Origin: an uncultured Clostridium sp.
GTDB taxonomy: Bacteria > Bacillota > Clostridia > TANB77 > CAG-508
NCBI GenBank assembly: GCA_900556865.1
Contig: USQS01000042.1
Location: forward strand, 1-7,401
Direction of reading: 5' to 3'
Length of the DNA: 7,401 nucleotides
Under the pieces are notes generated by a model. It was given only the letters and a program-made list of their open reading frames with translations, had not been told where the DNA came from and made no database searches. Below are positions 1 through 6,192 of the stretch, piece by piece (the stretch's first letter is position 1; each line of letters begins with the position of its first letter). A program made the position numbers and the translations under genes.

Positions 1-16
1 AAAATTATTCAGTATT

Positions 17-1453
17 ATGAAAAATAAAAAAGAAAGTTTATTAAAAGGCATATTTACATTGTTAATATCTCAAATTTTTATAAAAATAATTGGCCTTATT
101 TATAAATTATATTTAACAAATAAAGATGGGTTTGGAGATGCAGGAAATGCAATATATAGTAGTGGTTTTCAAATTTATGCATTGCTTCTTACGTTTTCTT
201 CTACAGGTATTCCAAATGCAATCTCAAAATTAGTTGCTGAAAGATTAGCTGTTGGAGATAATAAAGGTGCACATAAGATTTTTAAAATAGCTTTTATTAC
301 TTTTGCTTTAATAGGAACTTTTGGGTCAGTATTATTATTTCTTGGTGCAAAAACAATTGCAACAAAGTGGATTCAAATACCAGAAGCTGAAAATTCGCTT
401 ATTGCACTTGCACCATCTATATTTTTTGTTGCAATTAGTTCTGTAATAAGAGGATATTTTAATGGTATGCAAAATTTTTCTGCAATGGCTAAATCTCAAT
501 CTATAGAGCAAATTTTTAAAACAGTTTTTACAGTTTTAGTTGTTGAATTACTAGTATTTATAGGTAAAAAAAATACAATTCTTATGGCTGCTGGAGCGAA
601 TTTTGCAACAACAATGGCTACAATATGTAGTTTCTTTTACATATATGTTTATTATATGAAAAAAAGAAATGAAATAGCAACTCAAATAAATCAAAGTGTA
701 AATTATAAGCCAACTAGAATAAGAAAAACAATAAAAAAAATAATAAAAGTTGCATTTCCAATATCTATAAGTAGTTTAATAGTCTCTTTTAATAAAAATA
801 TAGATTCATTTACAATTGTAAGATTTTTAAAAAGGTTTTTATCAGAAGAGCAAGCTAAAAATCAATATGGAATTTTAAGTGGTAAAATAGACAGTTTATG
901 TGCTATTCCATTATCTTTTAATTTAGCTTTTGTAACAACTCTTGTTCCAAGTATTTCAAAAGAGGTTGCAAAAGGAAATATTAAAGAAGTGAATAAGAAG
1001 GCTAAATTATTTATTTTAATAAGTATAGGAATCGCTCTACCTATAACTGTTTTTATGTTCGTTTTTTCAAGTCAGATATTAAATTTATTATTTCCAAAAG
1101 CAAATAGTGGTGCTTTATATTTAAAAATTAGTAGTATTGCTATTTTATTTATGTTGCCAGCACAAACTGTAAATGCTATTTTACAAGGAATAGGTAAGGT
1201 AAATGTTCCGGCAATTGCTTTTGGAGTTGGAATGTGTGTAAAATTGCTATGCAATGTTTTTTTAGTTCAAATAAGACAAATTGGAATAATTGGTGCAATT
1301 ATTGGGAATATTTTATGTAATATAGTTGCTTTTGTTATAGGTTTTTGTGTTTTAAAGAAAGAATTGAATTTTAAAATAAATGAAAATGGTGGTAAAAAAG
1401 AAAAAATATTTATAAAAAAAGAGGGATTTTATCGAAGATTGGCGAATAAATAA
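17..1453 (+). CDS. spoVB: SpoVB/MurJ-like polysaccharide (lipid-linked precursor) flippase, MOP superfamily
   Basis: A 478-residue multi-pass membrane protein of the MOP superfamily, polysaccharide-transporter branch. Members such as SpoVB and MurJ flip lipid-linked cell wall precursors across the membrane; SpoVB is needed for spore cortex synthesis. The sequence shows roughly a dozen or more hydrophobic segments. It starts with the typical pattern LLKGIFTLLISQIFIKIIGL, followed by STGIPNAISKLVAE (about 62-75), the conserved RGYFNGMQ (145-152), a central GKIDSLCAIPLSFNLAF loop, and LQGIGKVNVPA before the last helices. It is somewhat shorter than B. subtilis SpoVB (just over 500 residues), mainly at the C-terminus, which ends in a short Lys-rich tail. 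The start at 17 fits the family N-terminus. Only 16 bases precede it, no Shine-Dalgarno is visible in them, and the frame stays open to the window edge, so an upstream start cannot be excluded. Spore-specific SpoVB and vegetative flippases cannot be told apart from sequence alone. Confidence 0.88.
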   Translation: MKNKKESLLKGIFTLLISQIFIKIIGLIYKLYLTNKDGFGDAGNAIYSSGFQIYALLLTFSSTGIPNAISKLVAERLAVGDNKGAHKIFKIAFITFALIGTFGSVLLFLGAKTIATKWIQIPEAENSLIALAPSIFFVAISSVIRGYFNGMQNFSAMAKSQSIEQIFKTVFTVLVVELLVFIGKKNTILMAAGANFATTMATICSFFYIYVYYMKKRNEIATQINQSVNYKPTRIRKTIKKIIKVAFPISISSLIVSFNKNIDSFTIVRFLKRFLSEEQAKNQYGILSGKIDSLCAIPLSFNLAFVTTLVPSISKEVAKGNIKEVNKKAKLFILISIGIALPITVFMFVFSSQILNLLFPKANSGALYLKISSIAILFMLPAQTVNAILQGIGKVNVPAIAFGVGMCVKLLCNVFLVQIRQIGIIGAIIGNILCNIVAFVIGFCVLKKELNFKINENGGKKEKIFIKKEGFYRRLANK

Positions 1454-1468
1454 AGTAAGTTATATAAA
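1439..1468 (+). promoter_or_regulatory. possible housekeeping promoter of the HU gene
   Basis: A TTG-core -35 (TTGGCG, 1439-1444) lies 18 bases before TATAAA (1463-1468), or 16 bases before the overlapping TATATA (1461-1466). It overlaps the end of the flippase gene and would give an HU leader of about 55 bases. The -35 is a poor match and the region is AT-rich, so this is tentative; read-through from the upstream gene is the alternative. Confidence 0.3.
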
Positions 1469-1529
1469 TGCGAAACATAGCATAGAAAAGTAACTACATA
1501 AAACATAAATTTTATAGGAGGTAATTAAA

Positions 1530-1808
1530 ATGAACAAAGCTGAATTAGTAGCAGCTGTAGCTGCAAAAACAGGAGAAACAAAAAAAGCTGCAGAGGCATC
1601 AGTTAACGCATTTGTTGATGTTGTAACAGAGGCATTAAAAAAAGGAGATAAAGTCCAATTAGTAGGATTTGGATCTTTTGAAGTTAGAAAAAGAGCTGCA
1701 AGAAAAGGTAGAAATCCTCAAACTAAGGAAGAAATAAAAATACCTGCATCAAAAGCTCCAGTTTTCAAAGCTGGTAAAGCTTTAAAAGATGTTGTAAATA
1801 AAAAATAA
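1530..1808 (+). CDS. hup: DNA-binding protein HU
   Basis: A 92-residue, full-length HU/IHF family protein, the abundant histone-like dimer that bends and compacts DNA in the nucleoid. The start MNKAELVAAVA is the standard HU N-terminus. GFGSF (46-50) forms the core turn. The signature GRNPQT (60-65) contains the proline (63) that intercalates into DNA at the tip of the beta arm, and the C-terminal helix reads PVFKAGKALKDVV. A perfect AGGAGGT at 1516-1522, seven bases before the ATG, sets the start. The gene stands alone between the flippase gene and a strong terminator. A single HU gene of this size usually serves the whole genome in Clostridia, but other copies outside the window cannot be judged. 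Confidence 0.97.
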   Translation: MNKAELVAAVAAKTGETKKAAEASVNAFVDVVTEALKKGDKVQLVGFGSFEVRKRAARKGRNPQTKEEIKIPASKAPVFKAGKALKDVVNKK

Positions 1809-1851
1809 AAAATCTCTCTTCTTTTGAAAAACAAAAGAAGAGAATTTTTTT
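1807..1851 (+). terminator. strong rho-independent terminator after HU, probably bidirectional
   Basis: A perfect 12-bp stem (1815-1826 with 1832-1843) has a five-A loop and is followed by seven T (1845-1851). A run of six A before the stem (1807-1812) gives a T-tract when read on the minus strand as well, so the structure can also end transcripts of the convergent minus-strand peptide gene at 1928-2050. Confidence 0.92.
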
Positions 1852-1878
1852 GCATAAAATTTAGTGCAAGGATAAATT

Positions 1879-1922
1879 AATTTAAAAGCCAAAGATAAGA
1901 AGTAAAGCTTTTAAATTTTTTT
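1879..1922 (+). terminator. second terminator-like hairpin
   Basis: A perfect 11-bp inverted repeat (1879-1889 with 1907-1917) encloses a 17-base loop. The stem's last two T run into five more (seven T in all, 1916-1922). This is a plus-strand terminator shape; on the minus strand no T-tract follows. The stem is mostly A/T with two G-C pairs and the loop is long, so it would be a weak back-up to the stronger terminator 30 bases upstream, shielding the minus-strand gene from HU read-through. Confidence 0.5.
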
Positions 1923-1927
1923 ATGGA

Positions 1928-2050
1928 TTAGCAACATCCACCTCTGTTTCCACCGCAACAACAGCATATTAATAATATAAGGATTATAATCCAACAGCAG
2001 TCATCACCAAATCCGAAACCGCATCCACATCCTCCTCTGTTTTCTGGCAT
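1928..2050 (-). CDS. Cys/Gly-rich 40-residue membrane peptide, putative spore coat component
   Basis: A small gene on the minus strand, ATG at 2050-2048 and TAA at 1930-1928. An excellent Shine-Dalgarno (AAAGGAGGTG, with AGGAGG at 2064-2059) sits eight bases before the start. The 40-residue product has ten Cys (8, 10, 18, 19, 29-32, 39, 40) and ten Gly. Its central hydrophobic segment WIIILILLI (20-28) lies between a CC pair and a CCCC run. The two ends are near-copies of each other: NRGGC occurs at 4-8 and again at 35-39. Short Gly/Cys-rich peptides with one hydrophobic stretch are common in Clostridia and Bacilli. They include YjcZ-type sporulation peptides and proteins annotated as chorion-class high-cysteine; membership in either is my recollection, not a search result. 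A sigma-K-like promoter lies upstream. Role inferred: a disulfide- or metal-linked coat/envelope component made late in the mother cell. Translation is well supported, function is not. Confidence 0.82.
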   Translation of the reverse strand: MPENRGGCGCGFGFGDDCCWIIILILLICCCCGGNRGGCC

Positions 2051-2163
2051 AGTATACACCTCCTTTCTAATAAAAAAGATTAAGTATTACTAGCAACATG
2101 GCTAATGAGGACTATTGCTATAGCAACACATAAACATTGTTTCTTAAAATCTTCTGTATGCTA

Positions 2164-2191
2164 TATAGTATGAGTTTAAAAAAAATGTGTT
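2164..2191 (-). promoter_or_regulatory. sigma-K-like promoter for the Cys-rich peptide
   Basis: On the minus strand, CATACTATA (2172-2164) matches the sigma-K -10 pattern CATAnnnTA. AACA (2191-2188) matches the short -35 pattern with AC at its core, and 16 bases separate AC from CATA. Transcription would start near 2157 and give a leader of about 105 bases containing a 12-base palindrome (2115-2126). Both boxes are short and the DNA is AT-rich, so chance matches are possible; the gene type makes a mother-cell promoter plausible. Confidence 0.45.
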
Positions 2192-2216
2192 ACAGTTTTG
2201 AAAAAAAGAAAAAAAT

Positions 2217-2246
2217 ACAAAATTTTGTTTGACAAAAGCAAATTTG
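2217..2246. promoter_or_regulatory. two A/T palindromes around the lexA -35 box, candidate operators
   Basis: ACAAAATTTTGT (2217-2228) is a perfect 12-bp palindrome directly before the -35 box. CAAATTTG (2239-2246) is a perfect 8-bp palindrome in the spacer. Their centres are 20 bases apart, about two helix turns, on the same DNA face. The position suits a repressor site, but neither resembles the usual Gram-positive SOS box (GAAC-N4-GTTC), and palindromes of A/T are easy to get by chance here. Confidence 0.3.
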
Positions 2247-2257
2247 TATGATATTAT
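2229..2257 (+). promoter_or_regulatory. housekeeping (sigma-A) promoter of lexA
   Basis: A perfect -35 TTGACA (2229-2234) lies exactly 17 bases before TATTAT (2252-2257), one mismatch from TATAAT. Transcription would start near 2264, about 25 bases before the lexA ATG, leaving room for the Shine-Dalgarno. The TTG of the -35 box is in frame with lexA and could be mistaken for its start codon. Confidence 0.85.
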
Positions 2258-2288
2258 ATTTTCAAAGTTTAATTTGGAGAGTGATATT

Positions 2289-2942
2289 ATGCAAAGAAGA
2301 ATAAAAGGTTTAAATAAAAGAGAAAAGGCAATTTTAAAATTTATTGAAAAACAAATAATTGAAGATGGTTATCCACCATCTGTTAGAGAAATAGGTAAAG
2401 CAGTTGGACTAAATTCAACAGCAACTGTACATGGCTATTTAGCTAAACTTAGAGAAAAAGGGTACATAAAAAAAGAAGATAAAAAGGGAAGAACATTAAG
2501 ATTATTAAAAAGTGAAAATGGGGAAGAGTTTAACCCAAGTCCTAAAAATTTTTATGCTCAAAAAGAGCTTGTAGATGTACCAGTTGTTGGAAAAATTACT
2601 GCAGGAATGCCTATTCTTGCCGTAGAAAACGTTACAGATACATTTCCAATTCCATTAGATTTTGTTGGTAATTCAGAAAGCTTTATGCTTACTGTTAGAG
2701 GAGAAAGCATGATAGAAGCCGGCATTTTAGATGGAGACTATATTTTAGTTAGAAAACAAAATGATGCAACAAATGGAGAAATTGTAGTTGCATTAATAGA
2801 AGATGAAGCAACAGTAAAAACATTTTATAAAGAAACAGACCATATTCGTTTGCAACCAGAAAACTCAGCAATGGATCCTATAATAGTACCAAATTGTGAA
2901 ATTTTAGGTAAGGTTATAGGTGTGTTTAGAAAAATGAGGTAG
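2289..2942 (+). CDS. lexA: LexA SOS-response repressor (S24 family autoprotease)
   Basis: A 217-residue LexA, which represses DNA damage genes and cleaves itself when activated by RecA filaments. The winged helix-turn-helix occupies about 8-73: LNKREKAILKFI, then PPSVREIGKAVGL (about 29-41) with STATVHGYLAKL as recognition region. The autocleavage bond is Ala105-Gly106 within GKITAGMPIL. The catalytic Ser140 lies in VRGESMIEAGILDGD and Lys177 in EDEATVKTF, so all catalytic elements are present. ATG 2289 is chosen because GGAGAG (2276-2281) precedes it at good spacing and the N-terminus then matches the family. An in-frame TTG at 2229 would add 20 residues, but that codon is part of the -35 promoter box and lies upstream of the expected transcript start. 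The gene has its own promoter; no canonical SOS box is visible nearby, though LexA normally represses itself. Confidence 0.96.
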   Translation: MQRRIKGLNKREKAILKFIEKQIIEDGYPPSVREIGKAVGLNSTATVHGYLAKLREKGYIKKEDKKGRTLRLLKSENGEEFNPSPKNFYAQKELVDVPVVGKITAGMPILAVENVTDTFPIPLDFVGNSESFMLTVRGESMIEAGILDGDYILVRKQNDATNGEIVVALIEDEATVKTFYKETDHIRLQPENSAMDPIIVPNCEILGKVIGVFRKMR

Positions 2943-3008
2943 AAGTGTTGAAATAATCTAAATTTGTCCAACTTTATGTATAAAATAAATATGAAAAGGG
3001 AGAAATAA

Positions 3009-3959
3009 ATGGCAAAAAGTAATTCTAAACATAAAGCAAATAAAAAATCAAAAATTAGAGAAATACACTATAACAAAATTGTTACTGCTATAGCTTTTGT
3101 TATAGTGCTAATTTTTTTAGCAAAATTTGCTTTACAAAATAAAAATATTAACAAACCATATGATAAAACTCAAATAATTTTAAACAATGAAAATATAACT
3201 CAAAATTTAGAAGAAAGTATTATTGTTCAAAATGAAAAAATATATATGAGTTTTAATGATATAAAAAAATTTTTGGATTCAAATATCTATTTAGAAAATG
3301 ACACAAATACAATAATTACTACAGCAGCTAAAAAGCTTGCAACAGCAACTATTGGAGAAAATTCTATTTCCATAAATAATTCACCTTTAAGTGTAAAATC
3401 TCCAGTAATACAAGAAAATGATAAAATATATTTGCAAATTTCAGCATTAGAAAATGTTTATAATTATGAATTAAAGTATATAAAAAATTCTAATATTGTC
3501 ACAATTGATAGTTTAAACAAAAAAAAGGTTAAAGCATATGCAAAAAAGAATTTTAATATTAAAGATGGAAAAAATGTAGTAGATAAGGTAAAAAAAGGAA
3601 ATTGGGTTATATATGTTAATGAAAATGATGGTATGGCAAAAGTACGAACACAAAATGGTTATATGGGAGAAGTTAAACTGAATTTATTAGATAATTTTGT
3701 AACAGAAAGAGAAGATTTTGAAGAAAATGGAAAATCATTTAATAAAGATGAAGCTGAAAAATTTGATATTACATCAAAAGATATTTCTACATACAAAAAA
3801 AGAAAAGAAGTTATAGATTTTATATTGCAAGAAACGATAAAAAATGATAAAATATTTGTAGAAATAACATATTCCAAAGACAAAAATTTTGAATACGAAA
3901 GATTTAAGATTGAGGCATTACCAATTTTAAGAGAATGTGGAATAACTGTTGAAATGTAA
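3009..3959 (+). CDS. membrane-anchored copper-amine-oxidase-N-like and SH3 domain protein, function unknown
   Basis: A 316-residue protein with a Lys-rich cytoplasmic N-terminus and one membrane helix (about 22-42, VTAIAFVIVLIFLAKFAL), so most of it faces the outside. Residues about 52-167 resemble the copper amine oxidase N-terminal-like (stalk) domain: two alternating units containing IYMSFNDIKKFLD and IYLQISALENVYNYE, each followed by a beta hairpin ending in VTID or similar. Residues about 172-226 resemble a bacterial SH3 domain (KVRTQNGYMGEVKL), often a wall-binding module. The last 65 residues form a separate alpha/beta segment ending in RFKIEALPILRECGITVEM. Related clostridial proteins carry a GH18-type hydrolase after stalk and SH3 parts; none is present here, so a binding or scaffolding role at the wall is inferred. 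AGGGAG (2997-3002) six bases before the ATG supports the start. mltG begins 13 bases after its stop, suggesting coupled expression and a shared role in wall synthesis. Confidence 0.82.
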   Translation: MAKSNSKHKANKKSKIREIHYNKIVTAIAFVIVLIFLAKFALQNKNINKPYDKTQIILNNENITQNLEESIIVQNEKIYMSFNDIKKFLDSNIYLENDTNTIITTAAKKLATATIGENSISINNSPLSVKSPVIQENDKIYLQISALENVYNYELKYIKNSNIVTIDSLNKKKVKAYAKKNFNIKDGKNVVDKVKKGNWVIYVNENDGMAKVRTQNGYMGEVKLNLLDNFVTEREDFEENGKSFNKDEAEKFDITSKDISTYKKRKEVIDFILQETIKNDKIFVEITYSKDKNFEYERFKIEALPILRECGITVEM

Positions 3960-3972
3960 AGGAAGGTATACT

Positions 3973-5055
3973 ATGGGAAAAAAGGGTTATATAATACTTG
4001 GAGTTGTTTTTTTATTAGTTTTAATAACAGTAATATCATCTATTATTTGGTATACGGGAGAAATAAAACCAGTAGACAAAAATGGAAGTTCAAACTATAA
4101 GGTTGTTGAAATTAAAAGTGGAACAAGCACGAGAGAGATTATAAAAATATTAAAAGATAATGATGTTATAAAAAGTGAATTAGCAACTAAAGTTTATATT
4201 AAATTACATGAAGTAAGAAATCTTCAAGCAGGAAAATATAAGTTTAATCAAGCAATGTCTCTTGAAGAAATTTTAGCTGAAATAGCTTCAGGAAAGGTAA
4301 TGGATGAAACAATTAAAATTACATTTCAAGAAGGAAAAAATATGCGTTATATTGTTTCAGAAATTGTAAAAAACACAACAAATTCAAAAGAAGATGTATA
4401 TGATTTATTAGAAGATAAAAAATATATAACATCTTTAATTGATAAATATTGGTTTTTAACAAAAGAAGTTCGAAATAAAAATATATATTATGCTTTAGAG
4501 GGGTATTTATACCCTAGCACATATGAATTTGCAAGTGAAAATGTTGATGTAAAAACAATATTAGAAAAAATGCTAGACCAAACAAATAAAGTTTTAACTA
4601 AATATAAAAATGAAATATCAAATAGTGGATATACAGTACATGAAATATTAACAATGGCATCAATTGTAGAATTAGAAGGAAATAATGCGGAAAATAGGCC
4701 TAAAATTGCAAGTGTAATATTTAATAGATTAAAAAATGATATGTCTCTTGGAAGTGATGTTACAACATATTATGCAATAAAGGTTGATATGGGGGAAAGA
4801 GATTTATATGCAAAAGAAATAAACACATATAATGCATATAATACAAGAGGGCCTAATATGAATGGAAAATTACCAGTAGGTCCAATTGCCAATTCATCGG
4901 AAGAATCTATAAAAGCAGTATTAAATCCAGATAAAAGTGATTATTTATATTTCGTTGCAGATAAAAATGGAGAAATATATTTTTCAAAAAGCAATGAAGA
5001 ACATGAAAGTAGAATTACAGATTTAAAGAAAAAGGGTTTGTGGTATGAGTATTAA
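3973..5055 (+). CDS. mltG: endolytic murein transglycosylase MltG (YceG-like)
   Basis: A 360-residue membrane-anchored lytic transglycosylase that cuts nascent glycan strands and thereby sets their length. An N-terminal membrane helix (about 5-26) is followed by a LysM-like segment (about 43-80, VVEIKSGTSTREIIKILKDN). The catalytic domain shows LEGYLYPSTYEF (about 175-186), LTMASIVELEGNNAENRPKIASVIFNRL (positions 226-253, catalytic Glu expected at 233, with Glu 235 also conserved), SD (261-262), YNTRG...LPVGPIANS (about 289-308) and YLYFVADKNGEIYFS (about 325-339). Length matches the family (about 340 in E. coli). ATG 3973 follows AAGGAAGG (3959-3966) with good spacing. An in-frame TTG at 3949 overlapping the upstream gene would add eight non-family residues and is rejected. 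The gene lies 13 bases behind the SH3 protein gene, with the deacetylase gene 73 bases downstream. Confidence 0.95.
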   Translation: MGKKGYIILGVVFLLVLITVISSIIWYTGEIKPVDKNGSSNYKVVEIKSGTSTREIIKILKDNDVIKSELATKVYIKLHEVRNLQAGKYKFNQAMSLEEILAEIASGKVMDETIKITFQEGKNMRYIVSEIVKNTTNSKEDVYDLLEDKKYITSLIDKYWFLTKEVRNKNIYYALEGYLYPSTYEFASENVDVKTILEKMLDQTNKVLTKYKNEISNSGYTVHEILTMASIVELEGNNAENRPKIASVIFNRLKNDMSLGSDVTTYYAIKVDMGERDLYAKEINTYNAYNTRGPNMNGKLPVGPIANSSEESIKAVLNPDKSDYLYFVADKNGEIYFSKSNEEHESRITDLKKKGLWYEY

Positions 5056-5128
5056 AACTAAATTAGTATAAAGCAATTATTTTCACTTGATGTATGCAGA
5101 AAATTAGATAAAGAATCAGGTGTTAGAA

Positions 5129-6004
5129 ATGTTAGTAAATGATGTAATAGAAAGAGTAAAGAAAAAAAAATATTTTTTGATTTTAATATTATCAATTATT
5201 ATATTATTGTTAATTCTACTTATTGGAACGGTAAGTAGTTTTAATAAAAAAAATATAGTAAGTCAAGAGGAGCAACAACCTAAAGAAGAGGAAGAAATGA
5301 TTGTTGCAATTGAGAATAAACAAAAGGAAGAAGAAGAAAAACAAAAAGAAAAGCAGGAAGAAGCAAATGCAACAGGTATAATATATTTAACTTTTGATGA
5401 TGGGCCTACACAAGATACTACACCAAAAATACTTGATATTTTAAAAAAGAAAAATATTAAAGCAACATTTTTTGTTGTGAATTATTCAAATAGTAATGAA
5501 GAATTAATTAGACAAGAAGCAGAAATGGGAGAAACAGTTGCTTTACATGGTTATACTCATACTTATTCTGAAGTTTATCAGTCTTCAGATACATGTATAG
5601 ATAATTTTAAAAAAATTCAAAGCAAAGTATATCAAACAACAGGAAAAAAGGCTAATATAATTAGATTCCCTGGAGGAAGCTCAAACACAATAAGTAGAAA
5701 ATATTGTGAGGGTGTAATGACAGAATTAACAAAAAGAGTTGTAGATGAAGGTTTTAGATATTTTGATTGGAATGTGGATTCTGATGATGCAGGAAAAGCT
5801 AAAACAAGTCAAGATATATATAATAATGTTGTATCAGGTATAAAGCCAGGAAGAGAAAATGTGGTTTTAATGCATGATTTTGCTAAAAATGATAAAACTG
5901 TAAATGCGTTAGAGGCAATAATAGATTATGGGTTACAAAATGGATATGTATTTAGAAAAATTACAGATGAAACAAAAATGGTAACACATTCGGTTAATAA
6001 TTAA
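5129..6004 (+). CDS. membrane-anchored polysaccharide deacetylase (NodB domain, CE4 family)
   Basis: A 291-residue protein that most likely removes acetyl groups from peptidoglycan or another surface glycan. A basic N-terminus and a membrane helix (about 15-34) precede a Glu/Lys/Gln-rich linker (about 44-80, probably helical or coiled) that holds the enzyme away from the membrane. The NodB domain (about 85-280) has all CE4 motifs: TFDDGP (88-93, with Asp 90 and 91), HGYTH (metal-binding His 140 and 144), RFPGG (179-183), FDWNVDSDD (222-230) and LMHD (His 249). The metal-dependent active site is thus complete. This motif set resembles a clostridial subgroup related to peptidoglycan GlcNAc deacetylases, but the exact substrate is not evident. 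ATG 5129 is preferred because AGGTG (5118-5122) serves as its ribosome site; a GTG at 5120 lies inside that site and would add three residues. No promoter is seen in the 73 bases after mltG, so co-transcription is likely. Confidence 0.92.
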   Translation: MLVNDVIERVKKKKYFLILILSIIILLLILLIGTVSSFNKKNIVSQEEQQPKEEEEMIVAIENKQKEEEEKQKEKQEEANATGIIYLTFDDGPTQDTTPKILDILKKKNIKATFFVVNYSNSNEELIRQEAEMGETVALHGYTHTYSEVYQSSDTCIDNFKKIQSKVYQTTGKKANIIRFPGGSSNTISRKYCEGVMTELTKRVVDEGFRYFDWNVDSDDAGKAKTSQDIYNNVVSGIKPGRENVVLMHDFAKNDKTVNALEAIIDYGLQNGYVFRKITDETKMVTHSVNN

Positions 6005-6034
6005 TTATGGGGCGACCATTGGTCGCCTAATTAA
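6001..6034 (+). terminator. GC-rich hairpin between deacetylase gene and tRNA, terminator without T-tract
   Basis: A perfect 7-bp G/C-rich stem (GGCGACC 6011-6017 with GGTCGCC 6021-6027) has a three-base loop. It is extended by seven A/T pairs (6001-6007 with 6028-6034) after a three-base bulge. It overlaps the deacetylase stop codon. The hairpin is stable, but the following bases (ATGGTAAAG) have no run of T, so it may be an inefficient terminator or an RNA stabilising or processing element rather than a true stop. Confidence 0.55.
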
Positions 6035-6047
6035 ATGGTAAAGTTAT

Positions 6048-6138
6048 GGAGAATTACTCAAGTGGTTGAAGAGATCAGTTTCGAAAACTGATAGGTCAAG
6101 AAATTGGCGCGGGGGTTCAAATCCCTCATTCTCCGCCA
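6048..6138 (+). tRNA. tRNA-Ser, anticodon CGA (reads UCG)
   Basis: A complete class II tRNA of 91 bases including encoded CCA. The acceptor stem is GGAGAAT (6048-6054) with ATTCTCC (6128-6134), then discriminator G and CCA (6136-6138). The D stem CTC/GAG is at 6057-6059 and 6071-6073. The anticodon stem is 6075-6079 with 6087-6091, and the loop TTCGAAA places anticodon CGA at 6082-6084. The long variable arm typical of Ser has a 5-bp stem (6095-6099 with 6104-6108) and a GAAA loop. The T arm is GGGGG-TTCAAAT-CCCTC (6111-6127). No promoter is visible between the hairpin upstream and the tRNA. Confidence 0.97.
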
Positions 6139-6163
6139 AAAAAATTAAATTTCAAAAGTAAAA

Positions 6164-6192
6164 GAATAAATTAAATATATTTACACATTCTA
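6164..6192 (+). promoter_or_regulatory. sigma-G-type (forespore) promoter of the photoproduct lyase family gene
   Basis: GAATA (6164-6168) matches the sigma-G -35 pattern GHATR and CATTCTA (6186-6192) matches the -10 pattern CATNHTA, with 17 bases between them. The start would lie near 6199, leaving a very short leader of about 15 bases that begins at the AGGA of the ribosome site. In B. subtilis the spl operon is transcribed by sigma-G in the forespore, so the match agrees with the gene it precedes. Confidence 0.6.

Noticed and set aside
1072..1254. 60-codon minus-strand open frame inside the flippase gene
   Set aside because: It lies wholly within a strongly supported membrane protein gene, has no ribosome site, and resembles no known protein.
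2948..2984. Possible promoter (TTGAAA and TATAAA) before the stalk-SH3 gene
   Set aside because: The spacing between the boxes is 25 bases, far from 17, and no better pair is visible; co-transcription with lexA is equally possible.
3659..3883. 74-codon minus-strand open frame inside the stalk-SH3 protein gene
   Set aside because: Shadow of the plus-strand gene; Ser/Phe-rich composition is what reversed Lys/Glu/Asp codons give, and no ribosome site precedes it.
3949..3972. Alternative TTG start for mltG overlapping the upstream gene
   Set aside because: It adds MKCKGRYT, which is translated ribosome-site sequence; ATG 3973 has AAGGAAGG at proper spacing and the usual family N-terminus.
5220..5236. 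Near-copy of the right-edge sequence (TATTGGAACG...AAGTAG) inside the deacetylase gene
   Set aside because: The match is short and imperfect, and here it encodes part of the membrane anchor; likely chance in low-complexity AT-rich DNA.
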